Of a stretch of 64,000 bases of DNA, positions 44,040 to 54,306 are shown in pieces; the stretch's first letter is position 1; the number at the start of each line of letters is the position of its first letter. Source of the stretch: CAVPJW01 sp963705525 (GTDB taxonomy: Bacteria > Acidobacteriota > Vicinamibacteria > Vicinamibacterales > CAVPJW01); assembly GCA_963705525.1 (NCBI GenBank), contig CAVPJW010000006.1, positions 124,001 through 188,000 on the forward strand, given 5' to 3'. Under the pieces are notes generated by a model. That model did no database searches. It saw only the letters and a list, made by a program, of their open reading frames with translations, and was not told where the DNA came from. The position numbers were made by a program, and so were the translations under genes.

Positions 44040-45235
44040 ATCGAGACGCAAACATGAAGCCGTGGCTCCTGGCGCTGATTCTGTCTCTTGCCGCTTCCGG
44101 CCAAGCCGCGGCCCAGTTCCGCGACGACTTCGACTCGGTCCGGCTCGATCCTGATGGCGTCAATGGCTGGCAGTTCTTCGCTGGCGACGGAACGGCCACG
44201 ATGGATTTCCGACAGGGGGGACAGGGCTACGCCTCGATCGTCGTCGACGCCACGACCGACAGGCGCGGCATCTGGTGGGCACTCGTCGAGCGGCAGATGT
44301 CGAGCGGGATGGATCTGAATCTGCTCAGGACGCCGGGCCACGAACTCCGCCTCGAGGCGCGCCTGCGTGTGAGCCATGCTCCACGCCGCGTCAACCTTCA
44401 GGTGCTGACCCGGCGCTCCAACGACGACTACGCGAACCTCATGGAGTTCGATATCCCCGACGCCGAAACCTGGCAGACCATCAGCATGACGACCCGTGGG
44501 TTTGACTGCCTGCCTGATGACGTGCTCATCGGGCATATTGCGCTGATGGACTGGGGGCTCGAACTATATCGCGTGGACGTTGATTACATGCGGCTGGACG
44601 TCGTTGAGGTTCGGACGGCTGGACCGGATCAGGGATCCGAGGTGCCATACCATCCACCGATTCCGGATCCGCGAATATTCGAGCAGGATCTCGTTGCAAC
44701 CGACGACAGCATGATCGATCTCGAGAATCCCGACGTGAACCTGAACGATTGGTCGGCGCTCCCCGGGACGAAGAGCGTGCGGCTGCTTGGAGTGGATGGC
44801 GCGCACGAATCGATCCTGCGATGGGACCTGAGCGCGTTCGCGGGCAAGAAGGCCGTGGGCGCCGGCCTTCTCGAGCTGACGACGTACTCGCTTGCGCGAA
44901 AGGCGGAGGAGATCAAGGATTTCGGCCTGCTTCGCGTGGTCGAGATTCTCGGCGGAGATCCCGCGTGGGATCAGAAGACGGTGACGACCGACAGCCTCCG
45001 CCGAGGTCGGCCGCTCAATCGTGTGATGAACACGCAGCCAATCATCGACTGGCCCGTCACGGCAGGTGACGGTGGCAAAACGTATCTCACGATTTCAAGA
45101 CCGGTACTGCAGAGGATGATCGATGGGCGAACCCTCGGCATCGCCGTCACGCCGCTTGGCGCCATCGACGCCTCGTTCTATGCCACGGAAGAGGGCGGGC
45201 GGAATGCCCCGCGCTTGCGGTTCACGGTGAAATGA
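44036..45235 (+). CDS. Exported protein of unknown function, beta-sandwich type
   Basis: The protein has 399 residues from ATG 44036 (overlapping the RraA stop, ATGA), or 393 from ATG 44054, which starts directly at a signal peptide (MKPWLLALILSLAASGQAAA). The first half resembles a carbohydrate-binding sandwich (FRDDFDSV at the start). The second half (about 220-399, from DLVATDDSMIDLENPDVN) resembles a DNRLRE/polysaccharide-lyase-type repeat domain with RLLGVDGAHESILRWDLSAF. It is coupled to the RraA-like gene. Function is not recognised. Confidence 0.65.
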   Translation: MNRDANMKPWLLALILSLAASGQAAAQFRDDFDSVRLDPDGVNGWQFFAGDGTATMDFRQGGQGYASIVVDATTDRRGIWWALVERQMSSGMDLNLLRTPGHELRLEARLRVSHAPRRVNLQVLTRRSNDDYANLMEFDIPDAETWQTISMTTRGFDCLPDDVLIGHIALMDWGLELYRVDVDYMRLDVVEVRTAGPDQGSEVPYHPPIPDPRIFEQDLVATDDSMIDLENPDVNLNDWSALPGTKSVRLLGVDGAHESILRWDLSAFAGKKAVGAGLLELTTYSLARKAEEIKDFGLLRVVEILGGDPAWDQKTVTTDSLRRGRPLNRVMNTQPIIDWPVTAGDGGKTYLTISRPVLQRMIDGRTLGIAVTPLGAIDASFYATEEGGRNAPRLRFTVK

Positions 45236-45427
45236 CGGTCGGTCAGCAGGTCAGAGTATCCGACTTCCACCGAGGAAGGTGAAACCGTCTGGCCGACGGC
45301 GCAGGCGAGTCAGGAGGACGCGTCGGGAAGATGAGCGCTCCCTCTCAGTCGCGACTGCACCCGACTGCGCTGAGGATTCCCCGGCGGCGCGTCCACAGGG
45401 TGTCACTCAATGGGTTCGAGCCGCGAT

Positions 45428-45619
45428 TCAGTTCCGACGCGCCGTGCGCCGCGCGACCCCTGAGACGCTCACGGGCGAGAGCGGGCGTCCTACATCGGCC
45501 TTGACAATCGCGGCAAGACCGCCGAAATAGGGGACCCCGAGCCGCTTGCCCAGTTCGAGGCCGCCAAGGGCGATGACGCCAATCAGCAGCAGCACGCGAA
45601 GGCTTTTTGACGTGTTCAT
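45428..45619 (-). CDS. Small membrane protein downstream of DUF2092 gene
   Basis: The protein has 63 residues; its ATG overlaps the DUF2092 stop (TGATG). One membrane helix (SLRVLLLIGVIALGGLELG) is followed by a basic tail with GVARRTARRN at the end. The overlap and clean helix make it a likely real gene. Function unknown. About 190 bp beyond its stop, up to 45235, contain nothing recognised. Confidence 0.6.
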   Translation of the reverse strand: MNTSKSLRVLLLIGVIALGGLELGKRLGVPYFGGLAAIVKADVGRPLSPVSVSGVARRTARRN

Positions 45620-46422
45620 CACTGACCTCCCAGAACGAAGTGGCTCGGCAATTCACCCATGTCCTTCATCTTCTTCAGCTCGTCCAGGTCGACCAGCCTG
45701 GCGTTCGCGGGCGCCGTGAAGCGGAAGTCCACGGCGGCCACATCGCCGCCGCTCTTCCAGTTCCGGATCTGAATGCTGTACTGCGGGCCATCGGTCACGC
45801 CCTTGGACGTGATGACATATCGGCAGGGATACGGACGGTTTCCCTGGGCGATCCAGATCTGCCAGTCGACCTCGGCGGTTCGAAACGCGAGGGTGTCGCA
45901 TTCGGTGCCGCCGATCACGCCGCTACCGAGGTCCTTGACGTCCACCACCTCGGCCATCAGCTCGTCGTAGGCGTTGGTCAAAAACAGGTCGGCAGCAGGC
46001 AGGGGTCTGTCGTACTTCTGGCGCAACTCGTCGATGAGATGATCGAGCGAGCCTGGAGTCTCCACCTGCACGTAGACGTTCTTGTTCCTGCCGAGTATTG
46101 TCAGCGTCTTTCCGTCGAAGACCGTCTCCATGTCCGCAAACCCGCCCGACCGTGTGGCGCGGATCCTGTCGGGCCGGGCAAGCGAAACCGTCCCCGAACT
46201 GGCCAGCGCGAGTTTTTGCCGGTCCGTTGTGACCACCTCGAGGTTCGCGTCGTAGTCGAACGAGATGGCCTTCTGCGCGCCCACGTAATCGGCCATGGCC
46301 TTCAGGAGGCTCTTGGCCTGCGACTCATCGGCCACCGTGCCCGTCGACGTCGTGATCCCTGCCATCAGCGCGAGTGCCACCGCCGACACCGCAGAGAACA
46401 TGCGCGTCGGTTGGTTCGTCAT
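45619..46422 (-). CDS. DUF2092-family exported protein
   Basis: The protein has 267 residues from ATG 46422, set by GGGAGG eight bases upstream; GTG 46431 would overlap that site. The signal peptide is FSAVSAVALALMAGITTS. The mature part is an all-beta LolA/LolB-like fold: ISFDYDANLEVVTTDRQKL, then LARPDRIRATRSGGFADMET, then TLTILGRNKNVYVQVE. LolA-like folds bind lipid. It is coupled to the small membrane protein that follows. Confidence 0.85.
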   Translation of the reverse strand: MTNQPTRMFSAVSAVALALMAGITTSTGTVADESQAKSLLKAMADYVGAQKAISFDYDANLEVVTTDRQKLALASSGTVSLARPDRIRATRSGGFADMETVFDGKTLTILGRNKNVYVQVETPGSLDHLIDELRQKYDRPLPAADLFLTNAYDELMAEVVDVKDLGSGVIGGTECDTLAFRTAEVDWQIWIAQGNRPYPCRYVITSKGVTDGPQYSIQIRNWKSGGDVAAVDFRFTAPANARLVDLDELKKMKDMGELPSHFVLGGQ

Positions 46423-46493
46423 CTCAACCACCTCCCACCGGGCGATCCGCCCCGAATGTTGACGGGGGGGTCACCGCCGGCTCCAACCCCGAT

Positions 46494-46505
46494 CCATACG
46501 TATGG
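46494..46505. promoter_or_regulatory. 12-bp perfect palindrome CCATACGTATGG
   Basis: It lies 72 bases upstream of the DUF2092 start in an otherwise featureless 230-bp gap. It could be an operator for that gene; position is the only support. Confidence 0.3.
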
Positions 46506-46660
46506 CTCACACTCCGTCGTGAATTGCGGACATCGAACTCGATGACGTCCTTGAACTGATTGTCGCCGTCGGCTCTAGCCTCCTAGACTATCACGTTGGT
46601 TTGAACGATTCATGCGTGCGGCGCGGTGTCCAGGTGCCGATCGGTGGGTGAGTATCGTGC

Positions 46661-46849
46661 TTGAAGGAAGGCAGGCTGGTGACCGATAGTCCGTTCGCGG
46701 AAACGCGGGAGCAGCTGGGCGGGTACTACCTCGTCGAAGCGAAGGACCTGGATGAAGCGATCGGGCTCGCCGCGCGAATTCCCGGCGCACGCATGGGCAC
46801 GATCGAAGTGCGTCCGGTGATGGCGATTCCGGCGGCGACGCCGGCGTAA
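46661..46849 (+). pseudogene. 5'-truncated YCII/DGPF-domain remnant
   Basis: About 62 codons match the C-terminal two thirds of the YCII-related (DGPF) domain: VTDSPFAETREQLGGYYLVEA, then DEAIGLAARIPGARMGTIEVRP. The G of the DGPF motif is changed to S. The N-terminal strand and helix expected upstream are absent; stops occur in the frame before 46640. No sigma factor partner, the usual neighbour, is present. Confidence 0.6.
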
Positions 46850-46883
46850 GCGGGAACCAACCAGGCGGTCGGGCGCAGGTCGG

Positions 46884-47366
46884 TCAGTTGGTGACGATGA
46901 AGGGCGCACTCGGCGAGGCGGACCGGGTGCCTTCGATCTTGTCGTACGTCGACACATAAACCCGGACACTGACGGGGTGCTTCATCAGCTCACTCGGGAT
47001 CACTGCCCTCATTTCGGTCATGGTGATGAACTCGGTGGCAAGCGGCGTATCCGGGGTGTCACCGCCTTGGCTCCACATGGCCGTGCTTTGAATCTTGTTG
47101 CTTCCGTGGAACCAGGGGCTGCGGCCAATGATCGAGATTTGAAGGTCCGCGTGCCCCGCTTCGACTGAGGAGGGCGACACCGCCAGTGCAGTCGCGATAG
47201 GCGTGTTCGAAGAAGGCTGCGTGGGGAAGATGAACGCTCCTTGCGAGTCGCGGGTGCATGCGACCGATCCCAGGATTCCCGCGAGCAGGAGCGCACCGAG
47301 TGCGAGTTCCGACGCACGCGCTCGTCGAGCCCCGTCAGACTTTCCGGGGTCGTCGCAAAGCGTCAC
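46884..47366 (-). CDS. Putative lipoprotein with IPT/TIG-like domain
   Basis: The protein has 160 residues. GTG 47366 overlaps the upstream gene's stop (GTGA). A hydrophobic stretch ends in lipobox SVAC near residue 38. The mature part is a single Ig-like (IPT/TIG) sandwich: ALAVSPSSVEAGHADLQISIIG, then SELMKHPVSVRVYVS, ending PFIVTN. It is a paralogue of the upstream gene product, with the same order of strands. Function unknown. Confidence 0.7.
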   Translation of the reverse strand: MTLCDDPGKSDGARRARASELALGALLLAGILGSVACTRDSQGAFIFPTQPSSNTPIATALAVSPSSVEAGHADLQISIIGRSPWFHGSNKIQSTAMWSQGGDTPDTPLATEFITMTEMRAVIPSELMKHPVSVRVYVSTYDKIEGTRSASPSAPFIVTN

Positions 47367-47770
47367 GGAGACACCACGAACGTCGCGGGTCCCTTGTTCG
47401 GGTCGTTGTCGCACTGGTCGCAGGCGGTGGTGACCCAGATCTGTGCGGTGACGGGCTCTTTGAGCAGATCCGCCGGGATGTCTGCGGTGATCTGGGAGCT
47501 GTCGACGAAGTGCGTCTCCAGAACCTGCTCATTCCTGTTCGCAATCCAGGTCGTCCAGTTGGTCATGTGGTGATCGCCGTTCGCGAAGTTCGACCCCGTG
47601 ATGGAGATCGTCACCGTCGGGCTTCCAACCTTCGCGCTCGATGGGCTGATCGAAATCGAGGGGAGCGAAGGGGTCGTCGGCGTCGTAGGTGTCGAGGGTG
47701 AGGACTCGTCACACCCCGCCGCGGCAAGTAACCCGACGATCAGAAATCCGGTCCAGACGGCGCGAGACAT
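47363..47770 (-). CDS. Lipoprotein with IPT/TIG-like domain
   Basis: The protein has 135 residues. The lipoprotein signal MSRAVWTGFLIVGLLAAAGC is followed by a Ser/Thr/Pro linker and one IPT/TIG-like domain (SISISPSSAKVGSPTVTISI, ADIPADLLKEPVTAQIWVTT). A CDQC pair lies near the end. It forms a translationally coupled pair with its paralogue. Confidence 0.75.
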   Translation of the reverse strand: MSRAVWTGFLIVGLLAAAGCDESSPSTPTTPTTPSLPSISISPSSAKVGSPTVTISITGSNFANGDHHMTNWTTWIANRNEQVLETHFVDSSQITADIPADLLKEPVTAQIWVTTACDQCDNDPNKGPATFVVSP

Positions 47771-47889
47771 AGACCCCCCTCAGCGATTGCAATCCAATCT
47801 GGCCGGGGGAAGGCCTTGGATCAATAGACGGCGCCTTGCGTCTCCCTTACGTGGTAAGCTCCTCAAACAGCAGCGGTTGAGGGACTACC

Positions 47890-50089
47890 TTGCCGACGGA
47901 ATCTGGCTCCGGATCCGTCCTCGCGCGCTTCGGAATCTTCGAGATCGATCTCGAAACTGAAGAGCTGCGCCGCGCCGGGCGCTCCGTTGCGATCCAGCAG
48001 CACTCCTTCCTCGTCCTGGGGGCGCTGGTCGAGCGAGCCGGCGAGGAAGTGACCCGCGACGAGCTTCGCTGGCGCCTCTGGCCCGATCAGGAATTCCTGG
48101 ACTTCGAAAACGGGATCAACACGGCGGTCGGCCGCCTCCGGCAGGCACTTGGAGACTCGGCCGAAAGCCCACGCTACATCGGGACGCGACGCGGCCACGG
48201 TTACAGGCTGCTGGCACCGGTCGTCTGGATCGATCGCGCGCCTTCGCCGCCACCGCGCCCATCGGAACCGGTGGGTGAGAGCGCGGTGGCGATTCCACCG
48301 AATGCAACCACTGGTCGCCGACGCTGGCCGCTGATGCTCGCAGCAGCGCTCGGTACTCGTGGCTGGCGCATTTTTTCTGCTGCGAAGCCGCTCGTTTCAA
48401 TCCGCGGCAAGAGTTGCGACTCGCGCAGGCGGAACTGACGGTTCTCCGCTTCTCGTTCATGCGCCCGCGGGCGAGAACATCACCGGATCGTTCGCGCTCT
48501 CGCCAAGCGGCCACTGGCTCGCGTTCGTGACCGGCGGGTCGATGCCGGACGAAAGTCATCTGTGCCTGCGCTCGCTGACGGACGTCAACGTCCATTCGCT
48601 TGCCGGAACGACGGGCGCCACGCTGCCGTTCTGGTCGCCTGACGAGCGCGCTCTTGGGTTCTTTGCGGATGGACATCTGAAGACGATTGACATCGAGAGT
48701 GGCAGCGTCCGGACCCTCGTGAACGCGGCAACCGGCCGCGGCGGCACCTGGAACACGAACGGCACGATCCTCTTCGCGCCCGACCTGAACTCGGCGATTC
48801 TCGCCGTGCCCGCGACCGGTGGCCCGACGCGGGCCGTGACCGATGTGACAGGGGAGAGCAGCCACCGCTTTCCGTTCTTTCTTCCCGACGGGCAGCACTT
48901 TCTCTATCTCGCACTTCGTGAGGATCGCGATCTGAGCGAGCTTCGCTGGGGGAGGCTGGGAGGTCCCGACGGAGGATCACTCGGCGAGTCGGGCTCGAAC
49001 GCCGTGTATGTGCAGCCGGGCTTCCTGCTCCTGGCCCGGAAGACCGCGCTGCTTGCCACGCCGTTCGACGCGGCAACTGTCGAGATCCGCGGCGCGCCGA
49101 CGGTGGTGCAGGAGCACGTCGGAGTGTACGGAGAGGGAGGTCCAACCGGACTGGCCGCGTTCTCCGCGTCGGCCTCGGGCTCTCTGGCTGTTGCCGACCT
49201 GACGCGCCCGGCACTTCGCTTCTCGTGGTTCGATCGCAAGGGAACGGCGCTCGGCCTGGTCGGTCCCGCCGCCGACTATCTCGGATTCGATCTGTTTCCG
49301 GACGGCTCGCGCGCGGTCGCCGTGCGTTTCGACGCGCGAAAGCGGTGGTCGGATCTCCTGACGCTCGATCTCCGCTCGGGAGTCGCGACCGATCTCACCG
49401 ACGATCCGTGGCCCGACTGGCCAGGGCCATGGTCGCCCGATGGCCGCCAGATTGTTTTCACGTCCCTCCGGCACGGCATCTGGCGGGCATTCGTCCAGGA
49501 CTGGCCGCGCAGCGTCCCCGAACGTGAGATCGCTCGATGCAATGCCGTTGACTCCTGGTTCCCTGACGGTCGCAGCATCGTCTGCGAGCTGTACGCACGC
49601 GAGGGCGTCAATCTCGTCAAGGTGTCGCTGGATCAGAAAGAGGCGCCGCGGACGATGGTGACCGGACTAAAGACTCCGGTTGCGGAAGCGAGAGTATCGC
49701 CCGATGGACGATGGCTCGCGTATGTCTCGTATGAACCGGGGCACGGACGCGACTTGTACGTCGTCCGGCTCGATGAAAGCGCGAGCACATCGCCTATGCT
49801 GATCGCAGCCGGGAATATTCCGCGATGGCGCCGCGACGGGCGCGAGCTGTTTTTCCTGTCACGCCGCACGCTGACGAGCGTGGCGTTCGATTCGGAGTCG
49901 CCGACGCCGTTCAGTTCACCCGCGCGACTGTTCGACACGCCGCTCCCGCCGCGCGACAGCCTGGCCGACAATCCCGTGGAGTTTGCGGTCTCCGGCGATG
50001 GCTCTCGGTTTCTGATCCCCGTGTCTTCCGAGAACGAACCTCCGAGCGCCATTCGGGTGCTGTCCCGCTGGTCGCAGCCCACACGCTAG
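47890..50089 (+). CDS. Winged-helix (CadC-type) / membrane helix / PD40-propeller protein, frameshifted near 48350-48356
   Basis: TTG 47890 follows GAGGGA. Residues about 12-105 form an OmpR/CadC winged helix (FGIFEIDLETEELRRAG, then SPRYIGTRRGHGYRLLAPV). In the next segment the frame slips: the first frame gives LMLAAALG and the second continues LVAGAFFLLRSRSFQ, so one base in 48350-48356 is extra. The joined protein has a membrane helix there, then a TolB/PD40-type propeller to the stop at 50089 (SPDGRWLAYVSYEPGHGRD is one blade). The layout is that of one-component membrane regulators with the DNA-binding domain inside and the propeller outside. Confidence 0.85.
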
Positions 50090-50092
50090 TTG

Positions 50093-50215
50093 CAGGCTCA
50101 CGACTCAAGGCTCAGGACGCAAGCTGGCTCAAGAGGAGCGGGCTCACGGCGCAAGACTATCTCTGCAGACCCTTCCTTCTTGTGTCTTGGGCCTTGGGTC
50201 CCAGTAACCCGTCAA
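50093..50215. repeat. Facing heptamer arrays (RRCTCAN / RRCNCAA) in a convergent gap
   Basis: After the stop at 50089 the plus strand reads GGCTCAC, GACTCAA, GGCTCAG, GACGCAA, then after a break GGCTCAA and GGCTCAC, GGCGCAA. On the minus strand after the stop at 50224 it reads GACCCAA, GGCCCAA, GACACAA, GAAGGAA. Same placement as the other arrays. Confidence 0.75.
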
Positions 50216-50223
50216 CCAGACTG

Positions 50224-51602
50224 CTACGCCAGCCGTGCGAAGAGCAGCACCGCTTCTGTCGCCCACAGCAGGAGCATCGCGATGTGGGTTGAGACGACGA
50301 TGGTCCTCAGCGCCGGATGCCTGAGGACGTCCCGAAGTCCATCCACATAGAACCGGAGGAACGCCAGAACGGCCGGCAGCACGAAGACGACTTTCATGAC
50401 CGCCACGTCGCGGTATCGATAGCTGTAGGCGACGCTGAAGCTGAGCATCACGCCGGCGAACAGGAAGCACACCAAACGCCCGGCACGTTCGTCTGCGGTC
50501 TGGCCGGAAGTCTCCCTCAGACCCACGAGCAGAACACACGTGGGAACGATTCCAAGAACGAGCAGCAATCGATCAAGCGTCAACACAGTTCGCGCCTGAC
50601 TCTTCCAGGACGGCGGCCACTGTTCGAAGTGCAGCGTGTAAGTGCGAGCGTAGAGCTGCGACCAGAGCGATGTCTTGTGGAGCGGGTAGGGCGCGACCGC
50701 CTCGGGCACGTACGGCGTGTTCAACAGGTCGATCAGTCGGAACGTGAAGAAAGCGCTGGCAATCGATGTGACACCAGGTCGGTACACCACGCTCTGCTCA
50801 GAAACGCGGGCGCGGGCGCGGGCTCCATGTTGATGGGGAGCAGCCGTCCGGTCGCCTGATAGTTGTGCTGATAGCTCTTGTTCACGCTGGAGCCGCAAAG
50901 ACGATGAGGAGCACGGCGGCCATCGCGGCCGCGCTAGCGGACGAATCTGCCGCTCGACGAACGGCGGCACACGACGATGGCGATCGCCGGCAGCGCCACA
51001 AGTGTGAGCACGATGCCATTGCCCTTGACATGCGGCGCCAGTCCCGCCGCGACGACGGCGATGGCGAGAGCCCACGGCTTGCGCGGTACGTCAGGAATCG
51101 CGGCGATCAGGCTCGCGATCAGAACGGTACCCGCGAAGATGATGAGCGTATCGTTGGTGGCCTGAACGTTGATCCCGAGAAGGGCCGGGTTGAGCGCGAT
51201 CCAGGAGGTCGCGAGAAATCGCACGAGCGGATCCGAAGAGAGTCTCCTGATGAAGTGGTAGCCCACGATCAGAGTCGCCGTTCCCAGAACGACGTTCAGG
51301 AACTGGGCTGTGAGAATGATGTCGTCCCTGGTGGAGGCGCCGAGCGCGGCTGCGACGCGCGCACACAGCAGGTGATACAGCTTCGGTTGAAAACATTCAT
51401 TGCACGTCAGGATCATCGGTTGCGGCCCGCCCGCCATGATTCGCATGACGACCTCGATGTGATCGTCGTTGGCTTCGCGATTGACGAGGGCCAGCGCGAC
51501 CCGCAGTACCACTCCCAGGCCAAGGCATAGAATTGCGGCCAGATCGCTTCGACTCGCGGCAAGAGCCGGGACTCTCGGAGACGGCCTGTGCCCAGGAATC
51601 AT
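50224..51602 (-). CDS. GT39-like polytopic glycosyltransferase, multiply frameshifted
   Basis: ATG 51602 is set by GGGAG six bases upstream. The N-terminal part (to 50934) has several helices and a GT-C acidic loop NREANDDHIEV. It stops at a TAG that removal of one base would bypass (VR then SAAAMAAVLLIVFAAP). Two further single-base losses, near 50886-50892 and near 50800-50820, are needed to reach the last frame (VYRPGVTSIASAFFTF to the stop at 50224). The rejoined order, including VNKSYQHNYQATGRLLP, is what the family has in its luminal part. So this is a GT-C transferase gene with three shifts (+1, -1, -1). It is either decayed or badly called. Confidence 0.6.
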
Positions 51603-51768
51603 CGATCTCCCAAGAGAATAGTCTTTAGTCCTGCCGGGAGGACGTCTCCTGCCGTCCCCGACCGCCTCGGACATGGGTGGCGACGGCCCGCCTGAATTCG
51701 TCCCTCCCATTTCGCCCGATCGAATCGCCTGATCCGAACTCTTTCGCCCCGCAGACGTATTTAGGGGC

Positions 51769-54223
51769 ATGCGCTACAAGTACGTACTGCGCCGTCTCGG
51801 GCAGCTGCCGACATTTACGGCGGTCGCGCTCGTGACGCTGGCCGTGGGCATCGGGGCCAACGCGGCCATCTTCAGCGTCATCGAGGGAGTGCTTCTCAAA
51901 CCCCTGCCGTACCCAAATCCGGACCAGCTGATCACTGTTGACCACTCGGCGCCTGGTATCGGGCTCGGAAGGACTGGGGCCGCGCCGTCGTTCTATTTCA
52001 CGTATCGCGACGAGAACCGGTCGTTCCAGGACATCGGGATGTGGCGCTCTGACACGGTGAGTCTCACGGGTCTCGCGGAGCCCGAGGAGGTCCAGAGCCT
52101 GGACGTGACCGATGGCGTGCTGCCGGTTCTCGGCGTGCAGCCCGCACTCGGCCGTCTGTTCTCGCGGACCGACGACTCGCCCGGCTCGCCTGAAACGGTG
52201 ATCCTGACTCTACGGCTTCTGGCAGGCAAAGTATGGCGGCGATCCGGGCGTGATCGGCCACCGCATTCTGCTCGATCGACGGCCTCGTGAGGTCATCGGC
52301 GTTCTGCCGGAGTCATTCCGGTTTCTCGACGAACCTCCGTCGCTGATCCTTCCGTTCCAGATCAATCGCGCGGAGACCTATATCGGAAATTTCAGTTACA
52401 ACGCGCTGGCCAGACTGAAACCCGGCGTGACGATGGCGGCTGCGACGGCTGACGTCGCGCGGATGATTCCGTTGACCCTGGAGCGCTTTCAGCCATTTCC
52501 CGGGTTCAGCCTCAAGATGTTTCAGGATGCACGGCTCACACCCAACCTGATACCGCTCAAACAGGATCTCGTGGGCGACATAGGCAACGTGCTGTGGATT
52601 CTCATGGGCACGCTCGGCCTCGTGTTGCTCATTGCCTGTGCGAACGTGGCCAACCTCCTTCTGGTCCGAGCCGACGGACGTCAACAGGAGCTCGCGATTC
52701 GTGCGGCGCTTGGAGCCGACTGGCGGCAGATTGCGCAGGAGCTGCTGCTCGAGAGCCTGACGCTCGGAATCGGCGGGGGACTGCTGGGTCTTGCGCTGGC
52801 GTACGGCGGGATTCGACTGCTCGTCGCGATTGCGCCCGCGAACCTGCCCCGGCTCGATCAGATCGCGATCGATCTACCCGTCCTCGCATTTGCGCTCGTC
52901 ATCTCGATCGTCGCCGGGCTGCTCTTCGGCTCGATTCCGGTGATCAAGTACGCGGGTCCGCATCTCGCAGGCGCTCTGAGATCGGGAGGGCGATCGGCCA
53001 GCCAGAGCAAAGAGCGGCATCGCATGCGAAACGTCCTCGTCGTCGTGCAGGTCGCCCTGGCGCTCGTGCTCCTGACGAGCGCCGGCCTCATGATCCGTAC
53101 CTTCAGGGCGCTGAAGAATGTCGAGCCTGGATTCACCAGGCCCGCTGAAGTGCAGACGCTGCGGATCTCGATTCCGGAGGTCGAAGTCAAGGATCCCGTC
53201 CAGACCGCGCGGATGCACCAGGCGATTGTGGACAAGGTCGCCGCGATTCCCGGCGTCTCGTCAGTCGCGCTGACGAGCGCCGTGCCGATGACGAGCGACA
53301 CCTGGCACGATCCCGTGTTTGTCGCCGATCGCGAGTATGGCGAGTCGAAGATCCCGCCAATTCGTCTCTTCAAGTTCGTGTCGCCCGGTCTCCTGGCGAC
53401 AGTCGGCAACAAGCTCATCACCGGCCGCGATGTCACATGGACGGACGTGTACGAACGACGACTCGTGGCGATGGTCACCGAGAACATGGCCCGCGAGCTC
53501 TGGACGACACCGCAGGCGGCGATCGGCAAGCGCATTCGCGTCAGCCTCGACCAGCCGTGGCGCGAGGTGGTCGGCGTGGTCGGCGACGAGCGGGACGACG
53601 GGTTGAACAAGCCGGCGACGGCGGCCGTGCTCTTTCCGTTCCTCATGGACAAGTTCGGGGGAGACGATTTGTTCGTGCGGCGCTCGCTGGCGGTCATGAT
53701 CCGGAGCAGCCGTACCGGCTCGTCCGGCTTCCTGAACGAGATCAGTCGCGCGGTCTGGAGTGTCAATCCGAATCTGCCGCTGGCGGACGTGCGGACGCTC
53801 CAGGAGGTCTACAACCGATCGCTTGCACGCACGTCGTTCACGCTCGTCATGCTGGCGGCTGCGGGAGGCATGGCACTTCTCCTCGGCGTCGCGGGGATCT
53901 ACGGCGTGATCTGGTACTCGGTGTCCCAGCGGACGCGGGAGATTGGCATTCGCATGGCGCTTGGGGCGCGGAAGTCAGAGGTGACGACGATGTTCCTGCG
54001 GAGCGGCCTTACACTCGCGGCGATCGGTGTCGTTCTGGGACTCGTCGTGGCGGCGCCGTTGATGCGGCTGATGTCGTCGTTGCTCTTCAACGTCAGCCCG
54101 CTCGATCCGCTGACGTATGCGGCGGTCGCGTTGTCGCTGGTCGGAGCGGCGCTTCTTGCCAGTTACATCCCGTCGATTCGCGCCACACTCGTGAATCCGG
54201 TCGACGCGCTCAGGGCAGAGTAG
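51769..54223 (+). CDS. ADOP/MacB-FtsX family ABC permease, frameshifted near 52207-52213
   Basis: ATG 51769 follows AGGGGC. The start shows the ADOP hallmark: a short head, then AVGIGANAAIFSVIEGVLLKPLP. At GSPETVILT the frame slips by one base; from there the second frame gives YGFWQAKYGGDPGVIGHRIL, the expected continuation, and runs to 54223. Two MacB-type periplasmic cores and two FtsX blocks are present (LVLLIACANVANLLLVRADG; GIRMALGARKSEVTTMFLRS). Rejoined length is about 817 residues, normal for the family. No ATPase gene is adjacent. It is unrelated by operon to the permease at the left edge. Confidence 0.9.
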
Positions 54224-54303
54224 CGGGCTCCGGGCTCAAGACTCCGGACGCAAGCTCAAGACGCATAACTGAACCTTGAGCCGTGAGTCGTGAGCCTTAA
54301 GTC
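54224..54303. repeat. Facing heptamer arrays (RRCTCAN) filling a convergent gap
   Basis: After the ADOP stop the plus strand reads GGGCTCC, GGCTCAA, GACTCCG, GACGCAA, GACGCAT. After the DUF1259 stop the minus strand reads GACTTAA, GGCTCAC, GACTCAC, GGCTCAA, GGTTCAG. The whole 83-bp gap is repeat; the words equal those at 50093-50215. Confidence 0.85.
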
Positions 54304-54306
54304 TTG

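Noticed and set aside
3764..54306. Intergenic repeat arrays as CRISPR
   Set aside because: Units are 7-9 bases, contiguous and without unique spacers; no cas genes are present.
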